Below, piece by piece: positions 26,108 through 35,380 of a stretch of DNA of 64,000 bases; the stretch's first letter is position 1; the number at the start of each line of letters is the position of its first letter. A program made the position numbers and the translations under genes. Source of the DNA: Metabacillus idriensis (GTDB taxonomy: Bacteria; Bacillota; Bacilli; Bacillales; Bacillaceae); the NCBI RefSeq assembly GCF_009674765.1, contig NZ_WKKF01000008.1, positions 62,001 through 126,000 of the forward strand, read 5' to 3'. Under the pieces are notes generated by a model. It saw nothing but the letters and a program-made list of their open reading frames with translations, did not search any database and was not told the origin of the DNA.

Positions 26108-26755
26108 CTAAGCTGTAAGCCCGTTTCTTTTTTTACTGAAAAAACCTAAAACGACATCAACAATAACAGCGAGAATGATGGCACTTACCGTTCCAGTAAA
26201 GATAAGAAAATTATCGTTGTTTGACATTCCCGCTATAATCAAATCGCCAAGTCCTCCTGCTCCAATCAAAGCAGCAAGGGTTGTCCAGCTGATAATATAA
26301 ACAGTCGTTAAGCGGATTCCTGATAAAATGTATGGAAATGCAAGCGGCAGCTCTATTTTAAATAGACGCTGAAACGTCCCAAACCCCATTCCTCTTGCTG
26401 CTTCTACAATGCTCGCGTCTACTTCTCTGATTCCTGAATAGGTATTGCGGAGAAGCGGAAGCAATGAATATAAAAAGAGAGCAAAGATTGCCGGCTTCAT
26501 GCCGATGCCCATCAGCGGAATCAGCATTGCAAGCAGCGCAATGGTCGGAACCGTCTGAAATACATTCACAAGACCAAATACGAAGCTGTTTAATGGGCCT
26601 TCTTTTACTCTGGTCAGCAAAATACCCGTTGTAATTGCCACAAGGCAGCCAAATAAAACGGCAAGCCCAACAATTGTAAGATGTTCCCCTGACCTTGCCA
26701 GAATATCTGGGTACCGTTCCTGCAGAAAGGAAAAATAGTCCTGAATGAGTTTCAT
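26108..26755 (-). CDS. opuCB: Glycine betaine/carnitine/choline ABC transporter permease (OpuCB-like)
   Basis: 215 residues with five to six membrane segments and the conserved cytoplasmic loop VEAARGMGFGTFQRLFKIEL that contacts the ATPase. Its ATG immediately follows the opuCA stop without a spacer, indicating coupled translation. Paralogous to OpuCD. Confidence 0.9.
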   Translation of the reverse strand: MKLIQDYFSFLQERYPDILARSGEHLTIVGLAVLFGCLVAITTGILLTRVKEGPLNSFVFGLVNVFQTVPTIALLAMLIPLMGIGMKPAIFALFLYSLLPLLRNTYSGIREVDASIVEAARGMGFGTFQRLFKIELPLAFPYILSGIRLTTVYIISWTTLAALIGAGGLGDLIIAGMSNNDNFLIFTGTVSAIILAVIVDVVLGFFSKKRNGLTA

Positions 26756-27916
26756 TTAAACCACCTCATCTGCATAAGGAAATACTTCAGCCATTAATCG
26801 GACCATGCTTCCTCTCGTGATCACCCCGACAAACTTGCCGTTGCCGCCAACAACTGGGACATAAGGCAGGTTATGCTGGCTCATTAAATCAAGAGCGAAT
26901 GTGAATGGGCTGTCAGATGGAACGGTATGCGCGAAAGGCATCATGACATCTTTCAGCGTCTTAGTTTCATCTCGATATTGGCCTAATAGATTCAGGATTG
27001 GCGCATATCCAAGCAAGTTGCGTTCACGGTCAATCACAATCAGGGAATCCACCCGTCTTTGCTCCATAATTTTAAGCGCAGCGGCAAGCCCTCTTTCAGG
27101 GTATGCTGTTGCAGGGTTATCAATCATGACTTCATTTACAGTTGGAATGTCTTCAGGATCTATCGAAAAACTTGTTTCATGAAGCTCTTTTAAACGTTTT
27201 TTTCCGATGAACTCTTTTACAAAATCGTTTGCCGGATGGCGTAAGATTGAGTCTGGCGATCCAACCTGGATGACCTCTCCATCTTTCATTAAGATGATGT
27301 TATCCGCAATTTTAATGGCTTCGTCCATATCATGAGTAACAAACACGATGGTCTTTTTTAACTCTTCCTGTAAATTCACCAGCTCTGCCTGCAGCTGATC
27401 ACGGCTGATCGGATCAAGTGCACTGAACGGCTCGTCCATCAAAATGACATCCGGCTCTGCTGCCAGTGCCCGAATAACCCCTACTCGCTGCTGCTGTCCC
27501 CCGCTCAGTTCACTTGGATAACGGCTGTGATATGTTTCAGGATCCAAATTAACCATCGAAAGCAGCTCTCTCACTTTCCTTGCAGTCCGTTCCTCTTCCC
27601 ATTTCAATAAACGCGGTACGACTGCGACATTGTCGGCTATGGTCATATGCGGAAAAAGCCCGATGCTTTGAATGACATAACCAATTTTTCTGCGGAGCTC
27701 TACAGGATTTATCTTGGAAATATCCTCATTATTTATGTATACCGTGCCTTCAGACGGTGTGATCAAACGGTTAATGAGCTTCATGGTTGTTGATTTACCG
27801 CACCCGCTAGGACCGATCACCACATGAATTTTTCCTGCTTCAAGTTCAAGATTGATATCCTTTAATGCTTTAAAACCATCAGGATATTTTTTTGTAATAT
27901 TTCTAAGCTGAATCAT
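26756..27916 (-). CDS. opuCA: Compatible-solute ABC transporter ATPase with CBS domains (OpuCA-like)
   Basis: 386 residues: ABC ATPase (about 1-240) with Walker A GPSGCGKST, signature LSGGQQQRV and Walker B VILMDEPFSALDP, then two CBS domains (about 255-375) which in this family sense ionic strength or nucleotides. ATG at 27916 with AAGGAG upstream. First gene of opuCA-CB-CC-CD. No GbsR/OpcR-type regulator gene is adjacent, so its control is unclear. Confidence 0.93.
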   Translation of the reverse strand: MIQLRNITKKYPDGFKALKDINLELEAGKIHVVIGPSGCGKSTTMKLINRLITPSEGTVYINNEDISKINPVELRRKIGYVIQSIGLFPHMTIADNVAVVPRLLKWEEERTARKVRELLSMVNLDPETYHSRYPSELSGGQQQRVGVIRALAAEPDVILMDEPFSALDPISRDQLQAELVNLQEELKKTIVFVTHDMDEAIKIADNIILMKDGEVIQVGSPDSILRHPANDFVKEFIGKKRLKELHETSFSIDPEDIPTVNEVMIDNPATAYPERGLAAALKIMEQRRVDSLIVIDRERNLLGYAPILNLLGQYRDETKTLKDVMMPFAHTVPSDSPFTFALDLMSQHNLPYVPVVGGNGKFVGVITRGSMVRLMAEVFPYADEVV

Positions 27917-28303
27917 TACATGTCTCCTTCTCTTTTTAGACTAAAATTGTTTTTTTCCCCTTATGTTTATTCCCTTATGAAAAATGCTCAAACATTCATT
28001 TTACTTTTTGTCAGTTCCGTTCATTCCATACATTTCCTTCTCTATAATGTTAAAAGACAAAAGTATAAGGGTTTAGATGGATCGCCCTATCAGCTGTTTT
28101 TTCGTCCGGAGAAAAATTAGAACATAAAACAGCAGCCCCCTGCTTCCTTCCGGCAATCAGCTGACTAGTGCGCTGATTCCTTTAAAAAACAGGGGGCTGT
28201 GATTTAGATTACTATTCCTCTGATAGCACGACGCTTGGCAAAAAAGAGTGTCTCAATGGGAACGTTCTTTTATGAAAACGCCTGAATGGATCTACTATTC
28301 CTT
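27917..28303. other. opuC leader and nested hairpin downstream of brnQ
   Basis: Gene-free. The part next to opuCA is its promoter region, but no convincing -35/-10 pair was found. The remainder holds the nested hairpin at 28131-28200. Confidence 0.5.
28131..28200 (-). terminator. Nested hairpin, probable brnQ terminator
   Basis: Outer stem CAGCCCCCTG / CAGGGGGCTG (28133-28142 with 28190-28199) encloses an inner stem AATCAGC / GCTGATT. On the minus strand CTGTTTTATG follows. Unusually large for a simple terminator. Confidence 0.65.
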
Positions 28304-29623
28304 TTAAGCCGGAACACTTGAAGTCTTTCTTTTGCCGAGGATGAAGCCAAGTGCAATTCCAATGACTGCAGGAATGAGCCAGCCGATTCCCTCTTGGTAA
28401 AGAGGCATTGCGCTTAGAAGCGGACTCCATCCTTCAGCCAAAAATGTTTTATTTATCGTATCAAGGATGCTGAAAAGTCCAACGAGCGCAACAGTTGTAA
28501 CATAGATATAAGAACTGTTTTCAATATACTGATGGATGAGCGCCAGGAAGATCAGCACAATCGCAATCGGATAAATCATGCCCAGAATTGGTACGGACAC
28601 ATTTAAAATTTGGGTTAAACCCAGATTTGCAACAGCTGTGCTTGTCAGACAAAGAATCAGAACCCATGCTTTATAAGGAACTTTCGGTACTGCACTTGCG
28701 AAAAACTGGCTGCATGAAATGACAAGTCCAATAGAGACGCAGAAGCATGCAAGGGTAAAAACAATTCCCAAAATGAGTGTTCCGCTTTGCCCGAACAAAT
28801 ACCCCATTATGTTTGTTAAAATCTGTGCGCCGTTTTCTGATTGTCCTAAAGATGCACTAGTAGCACCCAGATAGCCCAGGATGATATAGATGCCAGTAAG
28901 TAAAATTCCTGCGCCTATTCCTGCTGAGATCATATAGCGCGAGAGCTTTTTATCATTTTCAACTCCCTGTGCACGAATTGTATTTGCAATCACAATTCCA
29001 AAGGCAAGAGCAGCTAGGGCATCCATTGTTAAGTATCCATCTAAGAAACCTTGGAAAACGGGACTGTTTCCATAATTTCCTGTGGGAAGTTCAAAAGAAC
29101 CAATAGGAGTGATCAGGCTTTTCGCTAAAATAATCACAATTAGCGCAAGCACAATCGGCGTAAGCAGTTTACCGAACAAATCCACAAGCTTAGATGGTGA
29201 CATGCTCAGCCAGTATACTAAGCCAAAAAAGAGCAGCGTGTAAATGAATAACGCTGCAGGGCTGCCTGCAAAGCCTTCAGGAAGAAATGGAGCTGCACCC
29301 ATTTCATAGGCAAGACTTCCTGCTCTGGGTATGGCTAGTCCCGGTCCGATAGAAATATAAATGATAAATGGAAAGATAAGAGCAAATAGCGGGTGTACAC
29401 GGGAATTCAGTGTATGAAAACTTCCTGCCTTGGCAATCGCCACAACCCCCAGAATCGGCAGTCCTACAGCAGAAACAATAAACCCTGCAAGTGATGGCCA
29501 CATGTTATCTCCCGCAGCCTGTCCGAGAAAGACCGGAAAAATTAAATTTCCTGCCCCAAAAAACATTGAAAATAGCATTAAACTAATAAAAACAAGCTGT
29601 TTCCCAGTAAATTCCTTCTTCAT
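28304..29623 (-). CDS. brnQ: Branched-chain amino acid transport system II carrier protein (BrnQ type)
   Basis: 439 residues, twelve membrane segments, LIVCS family. Characteristic start GKQLVFISLMLFSMFFGAGN followed by LIFPVFLG. Imports Leu, Ile and Val by sodium or proton symport. ATG at 29623 with AAAGGAG upstream. Single gene. An extended -10 (TGATATACT, minus strand, about 29686-29694) precedes it, but the -35 is weak. CodY control is common for this family and not shown here. Confidence 0.92.
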   Translation of the reverse strand: MKKEFTGKQLVFISLMLFSMFFGAGNLIFPVFLGQAAGDNMWPSLAGFIVSAVGLPILGVVAIAKAGSFHTLNSRVHPLFALIFPFIIYISIGPGLAIPRAGSLAYEMGAAPFLPEGFAGSPAALFIYTLLFFGLVYWLSMSPSKLVDLFGKLLTPIVLALIVIILAKSLITPIGSFELPTGNYGNSPVFQGFLDGYLTMDALAALAFGIVIANTIRAQGVENDKKLSRYMISAGIGAGILLTGIYIILGYLGATSASLGQSENGAQILTNIMGYLFGQSGTLILGIVFTLACFCVSIGLVISCSQFFASAVPKVPYKAWVLILCLTSTAVANLGLTQILNVSVPILGMIYPIAIVLIFLALIHQYIENSSYIYVTTVALVGLFSILDTINKTFLAEGWSPLLSAMPLYQEGIGWLIPAVIGIALGFILGKRKTSSVPA

Positions 29624-30059
29624 GTTAAAACTCCTTTGATGTAGTAGTTCCTATAAGGAAATAGTCTTAAAAAATAATAGTTCAAAGTATATCAGCTAAT
29701 AAATTGATTGACTAGTTCATTTTTTCAGTACACTTTTCAGGCTAAACAAAAAACCTTTATATATTAACGTTGTATGCGTTTACTTTCTGCTGATAAAATT
29801 TCTTCCATAAGAAAACTTTTTTTCTGGTCAGCGCTGATCAGCGAAACATCCAACGGTGGTATTTTGCGAAACCGAAACTTTTGTTGGCGGAAAATTTCAT
29901 CTTTTTAGCCATTTTTGAGCATCATCTAGCCATATAGAAGATTTTTTTAGATGACCGTTTTTTTGACTTAGCCAAACATCCTCAAATCAAATTTTTAGCC
30001 GAAATCTTCCATTGGCAAATAAAAAAAGACAATACAAACTTCGTATTGTCTTTTAGGGA
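29624..30059. other. Intergenic stretch with degenerate TTTTTAGCC-type repeats
   Basis: No gene. Between about 29905 and 30005 a loosely repeated motif (TTTTTAGCC, CTAGCC, CTTAGCC) with A/T tracts recurs. A perfect 12-bp palindrome CGCTGATCAGCG lies near 29832-29843. The lipoprotein terminator is at the end. Confidence 0.5.
30021..30054 (-). terminator. Terminator of the lipoprotein gene
   Basis: AAAAGACAATAC / GTATTGTCTTTT stem followed on the minus strand by TTTTATTTG. Confidence 0.9.
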
Positions 30060-30728
30060 CTATTCAAATTCAATGTTCAATTCCTGAGCTTTAGCTGCTA
30101 CCTTTTGTTTATCATTCAGAAGATCACTCGTCAAAATCTTAATACTTTTGACCTCTTTGTCTGAATGATCCAGGATAAAACCGACATTCCCCTTCTTAGA
30201 GCTGTTTGCGGCAAGCTTGCCATTTAACTCCTCGAGATAAATATCAGATTCCCAGTCTTTGTGCTCGCCAGTATTTGTTTCAAGAACAGCGATTGGAGAA
30301 AAATAAACGGGCTGATCCGAAGTATTCTTGATTTCAATATTCGCTTTTACAATGTCAAACGTTTCTTCATGTGTAAACGTGTGAAAGAAATCGATCATGC
30401 TGTAATCCGGTGTATGCTCAATGATTTTAACATCGTGGACAATCAGTTCGGCATCCCCGACTTTGTACGTTTTGTTGACATTCTTAATTGCCTTCAGTTC
30501 TGCTGCACCTTTGGCGTCTTTATAAGACTGACCGACTTCAAGCAGCTTGCGGTCATCCGTAATTTGAGGATTTGGAACGTAGACATCATTTGAGGTTTGT
30601 TTATCTGAAGTGGTTTCAGAAACCTTTTCTTTTTCTTCTTTGGCTGCGTCTTCAGGTGTTGAAGAAGCTTGAGCTGAGCACGCGGAAAGAATAAGGGTTA
30701 ATGATAAGAGCATCCATAGTTGTTTCAT
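30060..30728 (-). CDS. Lipoprotein with DUF4352-like Ig domain
   Basis: 222 residues. Lipoprotein signal peptide with lipobox LSAC (Cys about 17), a charged Lys/Glu/Ser linker (about 20-55), then a beta-sandwich (about 75-215) with FDIVKANIEIKNTSDQPVYF, the pattern of DUF4352/DUF5067-type surface proteins. ATG at 30728 with AAAGGGG upstream. Function unknown. Monocistronic with a good terminator. Confidence 0.75.
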   Translation of the reverse strand: MKQLWMLLSLTLILSACSAQASSTPEDAAKEEKEKVSETTSDKQTSNDVYVPNPQITDDRKLLEVGQSYKDAKGAAELKAIKNVNKTYKVGDAELIVHDVKIIEHTPDYSMIDFFHTFTHEETFDIVKANIEIKNTSDQPVYFSPIAVLETNTGEHKDWESDIYLEELNGKLAANSSKKGNVGFILDHSDKEVKSIKILTSDLLNDKQKVAAKAQELNIEFE

Positions 30729-30770
30729 TGGTAATCCCCTTTCTCCTGGAGTGAGTGATTAGGCAGTAAC

Positions 30771-30800
30771 AGATCTGACAAACATTTCTTTGTCAGATCC
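30771..30800 (-). terminator. Hairpin 3' of the alkaline phosphatase gene
   Basis: GATCTGACAAA / TTTGTCAGATC type stem about 20 bases past the phosphatase stop on the minus strand. No clear T tract, so termination strength is uncertain. Confidence 0.55.
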
Positions 30801-30820
30801 ATACTGTCCCTGAGTAAATC

Positions 30821-32221
30821 TTATTTCTTTTTGTTTTTCTCTAAAATGTCAAAGATAATTTCTGCATGGTCTGTATTGTCTTTTTGGCCTGCAAACATTT
30901 CTGACCCTGGTCCGTATGCAAATACAGGAACATCTTCTCCTGTGTGTCCGCCAGTAGTCCAGCCAGTGTTTGTACGCTTGTTAAAAATAGCTTCAATTGC
31001 GTTGTCCACTCGCAAGATGCCTTTATCTTTATCTGCTTTTCCTTCTTCAGCAGCCTTTTTAACAGAATTAATTTCTTCTGCTGTAAGCTCTAAATCGATG
31101 TTTTGCTTTAATGTTTTTTCTGCATCTGCACCTTTAGCGACAATTTCATTAGCCATGAAATCAGGTGTGCGCTTAGCTGCTTTAATCGGCTCGCCGAACC
31201 AGTTGTAGACACCGTCAGCTCCGATTGAATATCCGCCTGTTGAATGATCAGCTGTAGCTACTACTAGTGTATGCTTGTCCTTTTTAGCAAACTCGATTGC
31301 TGCTTTGTATGCTTTTTCGAAGTCCTGCATTTCACTCATAGCTGCAACGATATCATTGTCATGACCTGCCCAGTCTACCTGGCTTCCTTCAACCATAAGG
31401 AAGAATCCGTCTTTGTCCTTGTTTAATCTCTTCAATGCAGAGCTCGTCATATCTTGCAATGAAGGTGTTTCATTGTTGCGGTCGATCATTTTCGGCATAC
31501 CGCCTTCAGCAAACAATCCAAGCACCTGCTCATTTTTATCCTTCAATAAATCTTCCTTATTAGTTACATAGCTGTATCCGTCTTTTTTAAATTCTTCTGT
31601 AAGATTTCGGTCACCGCGGATGAAGTTGCTTGAGCCGCCGCCAAGCATGACATCTACTTTGTGCTTGCCGTTTATCATCTCATCATAATAATCATCTGCT
31701 AATGAGTTCATGTTTTTGCGGCTCATATCATGTGCCCCAAACGATGCCGGAGTGGCATGTGTGATTTCAGAGGTTGCAACAAGGCCTGTTGCTTTTCCTT
31801 TTTCTTTAGCAGATTCTAAAACTGTTTTAAGTTCCGTTCCATCGTTGTCTACTGCAATTGCTGCATTGAACGTTTTGTAGCCCGTTGACATTGCCGTTGC
31901 TGCCGACGCTGAGTCTGTTACATTCTCTGCAGGATCTTCCGGATATGTCATTTGATTGCCAACTAAATACTTATCAAATTCCGTCCGTTCAGCCACCGGA
32001 GTTTTAGGATTATCCTGTAAATAGCGGTAGGCAGACGTATAAGATACACCCATTCCATCACCGATCAGAAAAATAACATTTTTAATTTCGCCCGGTTTTT
32101 TTGAAGCTGCTTCAGCATGATTCGCTTTCGCTTCAGGAAAACTTCCAATCAAACTGCCAGCCACGACTGCAGAAAGAACTGCCACAGGGATTACTTTTTT
32201 ACCTAGTATTCTATTAAACAA
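30821..32221 (-). CDS. Secreted alkaline phosphatase
   Basis: 466 residues. A Sec signal peptide (about 1-37) and the alkaline phosphatase fold with metal-binding LIGDGMG, catalytic Ser104 in TDSASAATA, VEGSQVDWAGHDND, ATADHSTGG and the C-terminal GGHTGEDVPV His ligand. Hydrolyses phosphomonoesters outside the cell under phosphate starvation. It resembles B. subtilis PhoA/PhoB. The start is TTG at 32221 with GGGAGG upstream. A candidate Pho box lies 60-90 bases upstream. Confidence 0.95.
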   Translation of the reverse strand: MFNRILGKKVIPVAVLSAVVAGSLIGSFPEAKANHAEAASKKPGEIKNVIFLIGDGMGVSYTSAYRYLQDNPKTPVAERTEFDKYLVGNQMTYPEDPAENVTDSASAATAMSTGYKTFNAAIAVDNDGTELKTVLESAKEKGKATGLVATSEITHATPASFGAHDMSRKNMNSLADDYYDEMINGKHKVDVMLGGGSSNFIRGDRNLTEEFKKDGYSYVTNKEDLLKDKNEQVLGLFAEGGMPKMIDRNNETPSLQDMTSSALKRLNKDKDGFFLMVEGSQVDWAGHDNDIVAAMSEMQDFEKAYKAAIEFAKKDKHTLVVATADHSTGGYSIGADGVYNWFGEPIKAAKRTPDFMANEIVAKGADAEKTLKQNIDLELTAEEINSVKKAAEEGKADKDKGILRVDNAIEAIFNKRTNTGWTTGGHTGEDVPVFAYGPGSEMFAGQKDNTDHAEIIFDILEKNKKK

Positions 32222-32281
32222 TGAAACGACCTCCCGATAGAATGGTTTGTATTAATCTCAATTACAAGTCTAGTGGATTTT

Positions 32282-32309
32282 CATTAAGGAAGTTTATAGC
32301 AAATGTAAA
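32282..32309 (-). promoter_or_regulatory. Candidate PhoP box
   Basis: On the minus strand TTTACA, TATAAA and TTAATG occur at exact 11-base steps, the periodicity of TT(A/C/T)ACA repeats bound by PhoP. The third unit is poor. Confidence 0.45.
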
Positions 32310-32392
32310 GTCTGGATGTCCGTCATTTACGGAAAATTTACAATAAAGACAAAGAAAACGGCTTCATTTTTAACAAGGAATCTGTTTCCTGC

Positions 32393-33586
32393 TTACAAAC
32401 TCCTTTGAACCATGTTTCTTTTCTTCAAGGATGTAAGAATGGCAAGTCCTACGCCTGATACCGTGCATATCAGCAGCCCTACAGATAAAAACAAAGCAGG
32501 AATCCCAAATTGCGCAGCGCAAAAAGTACCGTACATGATTCCCAGCGGAGCTGCCGCTTTTGTTAACAAAAACCTGATAGACAGGACTTGTCCCAGGATC
32601 GAATCCGGCACCAGCCGCTGATAAAGCGTGGTGCTGTAGATGTTCCAAAAAGGCATGACAGTCCCGGCAATGACTTCTATTAAAATAGCAATCCATAAAT
32701 CACTGATGACACCTAATGCTAAAAATGTGCACCCGCCAAGAAAAATGGCCGATGTCATGACTAGATATAAAGATTGTTTTGGCTCTCTTATTTTTGCAGC
32801 CGCATAGCTCCCTAAAATGTAACCTAATGGGAATGCAGCCGCGAAAAATCCATATTCAAGTGTGGAGCCGCCAATTGTTTCTACTATGTATGGAATATAC
32901 ATCGTCTGCGTGGCAAATACTCCAAAACTGGTAACGGTGATAAAACATCCTAAAACAAGGAGAATTAGATGCTTGCGGTAAATATGTATTCCTTCTCTAA
33001 ATTGAATAAGCCAGGAATTCTGTTTCACTCTTGCAATCGATGGCTCTTTAATTTTCATAATCATGAGATAAGAAATAAGAAACATCATTGAAATACATAA
33101 AAGCGCCTCCTGATTATGGACAGCCGTTAAGATCAAACCTGAAGCGGGAAGAGCAATAAACCTCATCAGCTGTACCCCGCCTGAGAGTTTCGCATTCACC
33201 TTAACGAATTCATCATTTTTAACGAGCTTAGGCACCAGTGCTGCAGCAGCCGGGTCATAAACTGTGATGGAAGTTAAGAATGCTGTTAAATAAAGAAACT
33301 CTAACTCAAAATGATCAGTAATCAGCGTCAGCCATAAAAGAAAAAAAGCTGAGAACCTTATTGATTCTGAAGCTTTCATCATAGTTGTTCTTAGATAGCG
33401 ATCAATATATGGACCCGCTAAAAATTGAATCAGCAGCTGGCCGGCTATACTCACCAGCCAAACTCCTCCCATCGCTAACTTCGAGCCTGTTTCAGCGTAG
33501 ACAATCCATGAAATCCAAAAAGTTCCGAATGTGCTTGCGAATGTTGAGAGCAGTTGATTATAAAAGAGTACGGAAACATTTTTCAT
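32393..33586 (-). CDS. MFS transporter
   Basis: 397 residues with about twelve membrane segments, of the enterobactin-exporter/macrolide-efflux-like MFS group (N-terminal NQLLSTFASTFGTFWISWIV, GPYIDRYLRTTMM in loop 2-3). I chose the ATG at 33586, directly after the ArsR gene stop, with GGAGCTGA overlapping that stop. The longer frame to 33667 lies inside the ArsR gene. It forms a two-gene operon with the regulator and likely exports the compound the regulator senses. Substrate unknown. Confidence 0.85.
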   Translation of the reverse strand: MKNVSVLFYNQLLSTFASTFGTFWISWIVYAETGSKLAMGGVWLVSIAGQLLIQFLAGPYIDRYLRTTMMKASESIRFSAFFLLWLTLITDHFELEFLYLTAFLTSITVYDPAAAALVPKLVKNDEFVKVNAKLSGGVQLMRFIALPASGLILTAVHNQEALLCISMMFLISYLMIMKIKEPSIARVKQNSWLIQFREGIHIYRKHLILLVLGCFITVTSFGVFATQTMYIPYIVETIGGSTLEYGFFAAAFPLGYILGSYAAAKIREPKQSLYLVMTSAIFLGGCTFLALGVISDLWIAILIEVIAGTVMPFWNIYSTTLYQRLVPDSILGQVLSIRFLLTKAAAPLGIMYGTFCAAQFGIPALFLSVGLLICTVSGVGLAILTSLKKRNMVQRSL

Positions 33587-33590
33587 CCAT

Positions 33591-34637
33591 TCAGCTCCGT
33601 TCAAAAAAAGCGTCAATTTGAGATTCAATACCTTGTAAAGCATTTTCTGGTACTGAATAATAAGCACCGGTTACTTTCACCATACCTGCTGTCCGCAATA
33701 GGGATAAATGGTGATGAACGGTAGTTTTGCCCATTCCAAGTAAAGCTGTAAGCTCCTTAAGCGTTCTCTCTTTTTCGGATAGGAGCTTCATGATCATCAG
33801 GCGTTTTTCATCGCCAATCGCTTTCAGCCGCTTTACAAGCTGTGCAGGAGGCTCGTAAGGATCTGATGTTTCATTCAAACTCTCATCACTGACTGGATAA
33901 TAGAAAACCTTTGTTTCTTCTAAATTAGCCTGTATCGTCCAAGGACGATAAATGTACTGCGGTATCAGCAATACTCTTGTAATGCCTGCCTCGGGCTTGT
34001 AATCCACCCCTGTCGCATGAAGAACAATCCCTTGAGGACTCTGATTTTTAAACCAATTTTCTTTTTGCTTTTGATCACGTTCAAGAATGCTGCAGATTTC
34101 TGATTCTTGTTTTTGTAAAAATTCTCTGTACCAGCCGTTTGTAATTTCTATAAAATGGTTTCTAAGTTCTTTTAAGTCACAGCTGCCGATATAATGAATC
34201 ATTTGCGGAAAAAAGGCGTGACCTTTACAGGCAAGGATCATCTCATTTTCAGAATCTCCATCTCCTTGGGAAGCCTTGATACGGTTTACTTCTTGGGTTT
34301 GATCCAAGTATGGAAGAATCAAATATTTCAGCTGCTGATCAGGGAGATCCACAATAAATCCATAAAACTCTTTTAAAGAAGTAAAATTCTGAGCGTGCAA
34401 AAGCTGAAGCAGCATTTTCCACGTATTGTGTTCCTGACAGTATTGGAGCTCCGCGCCAAGATGTTCAGATAGATTCATTCGAATATAATCCAAATCCTGC
34501 TTAGACTTATCCAGCTGGTCATGCAGCTTTGGATACGTAATCATGGCGATGCCAAGCACGCATTCAAATAATATCGAATGCTGCAGTTCAACTTCATATG
34601 ATTTTCTCTCAAAGGATGTATTTAATAGGTTCATCAT
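33591..34637 (-). CDS. ArsR-family regulator with long N-terminal domain
   Basis: 348 residues. A long N-terminal alpha/beta domain (about 1-250) of the type found in DUF5937-like ArsR proteins, then a winged helix (about 255-335, RLMIMKLLSEKERTLKELTA and KTTVHHHLSLLRTAGMV). No Cys pair for metal binding is present in the winged helix, so an organic ligand is more likely. ATG at 34637 with AAGGAG upstream. A perfect palindrome 20 bases upstream suggests autoregulation. It is cotranscribed with the MFS gene. Confidence 0.88.
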   Translation of the reverse strand: MMNLLNTSFERKSYEVELQHSILFECVLGIAMITYPKLHDQLDKSKQDLDYIRMNLSEHLGAELQYCQEHNTWKMLLQLLHAQNFTSLKEFYGFIVDLPDQQLKYLILPYLDQTQEVNRIKASQGDGDSENEMILACKGHAFFPQMIHYIGSCDLKELRNHFIEITNGWYREFLQKQESEICSILERDQKQKENWFKNQSPQGIVLHATGVDYKPEAGITRVLLIPQYIYRPWTIQANLEETKVFYYPVSDESLNETSDPYEPPAQLVKRLKAIGDEKRLMIMKLLSEKERTLKELTALLGMGKTTVHHHLSLLRTAGMVKVTGAYYSVPENALQGIESQIDAFFERS

Positions 34638-34656
34638 TATCAGCTCCTTACGTTTA

Positions 34657-34695
34657 TTCTAAATATATTGAACAATGAATTCAATATATTTAGAA
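34657..34695. promoter_or_regulatory. Perfect 16-bp inverted repeat, probable ArsR operator
   Basis: TTCTAAATATATTGAA and TTCAATATATTTAGAA are exact reverse complements separated by 7 bases. The repeat is placed 20 bases before the regulator start. Confidence 0.75.
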
Positions 34696-34747
34696 AATAA
34701 TGATTTATCTAATCAGTATTGAATCTCTACTTTACAAATTTAGAACG

Positions 34748-34780
34748 TAAAAAAAGCTCAGAGCGATTCGTTCTCTGAGC
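34748..34780 (-). terminator. Terminator of the GNAT gene
   Basis: GCTCAGAG / CTCTGAGC stem followed on the minus strand by seven T. Confidence 0.88.
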
Positions 34781-34834
34781 ACCAAAATGCATTTGGGTAT
34801 AATCATTGCTTACAGGTTATGTCCCGTAATTTTT

Positions 34835-35380
34835 TCAGCCATTAAATCTCCCCATCAAAATCGTATTATAGTAATTTCCATCAGATAACACTTTATCTTT
34901 TTTTAAGATGCCTTCCACTTCAAAACCAAAAGCTTCATATATCTTTATTGCTTTTTCATTGGTTTCGAGAACATTTAATGTCATTTTCTTTATATCATTT
35001 GAATCTGCCCATTGAATCGATTCTATTAAGAGGTTTTTACCAATCCCATATCCCAAGTATTCTTTTAATACGCATACTCCAAATTCTGCTTTATGAGAAA
35101 ACCGTTTTAATATATTTCCTTCACATCTAGAAAAACCGACAATTCGATTATCTGCGCAAGCAACTAAAAATAAGTTTCTGCTGCTTTCTGTATCCTCTTT
35201 AATGATTTGCTTAAATCCTGATTCATTTATGTAAGCCTCGCCTTTTTCTCTATCTAAATGTTCTGTCTCGCCGTCTATCTGCAATCTTACATCAGATAAA
35301 TTTTTAGCATCTTCCTCTGTTGCAGACCTTATAGAATAATGTAAATTATTACAGTAAAATTCTTTTTTACTTACTCTCAA
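34835..35380 (-). CDS. GNAT-family N-acetyltransferase
   Basis: 181 residues with the GNAT fold. The acetyl-CoA-binding motif is visible at GYGIGKNLLIESIQWA (about 113-128), followed by LNVLETNEKAIKIYEAFGFE and VEGILKKDKV. TTG start at 35380 with AGGAGGG upstream. The target amine is not identifiable. Monocistronic. Confidence 0.88.
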   Translation of the reverse strand: MRVSKKEFYCNNLHYSIRSATEEDAKNLSDVRLQIDGETEHLDREKGEAYINESGFKQIIKEDTESSRNLFLVACADNRIVGFSRCEGNILKRFSHKAEFGVCVLKEYLGYGIGKNLLIESIQWADSNDIKKMTLNVLETNEKAIKIYEAFGFEVEGILKKDKVLSDGNYYNTILMGRFNG

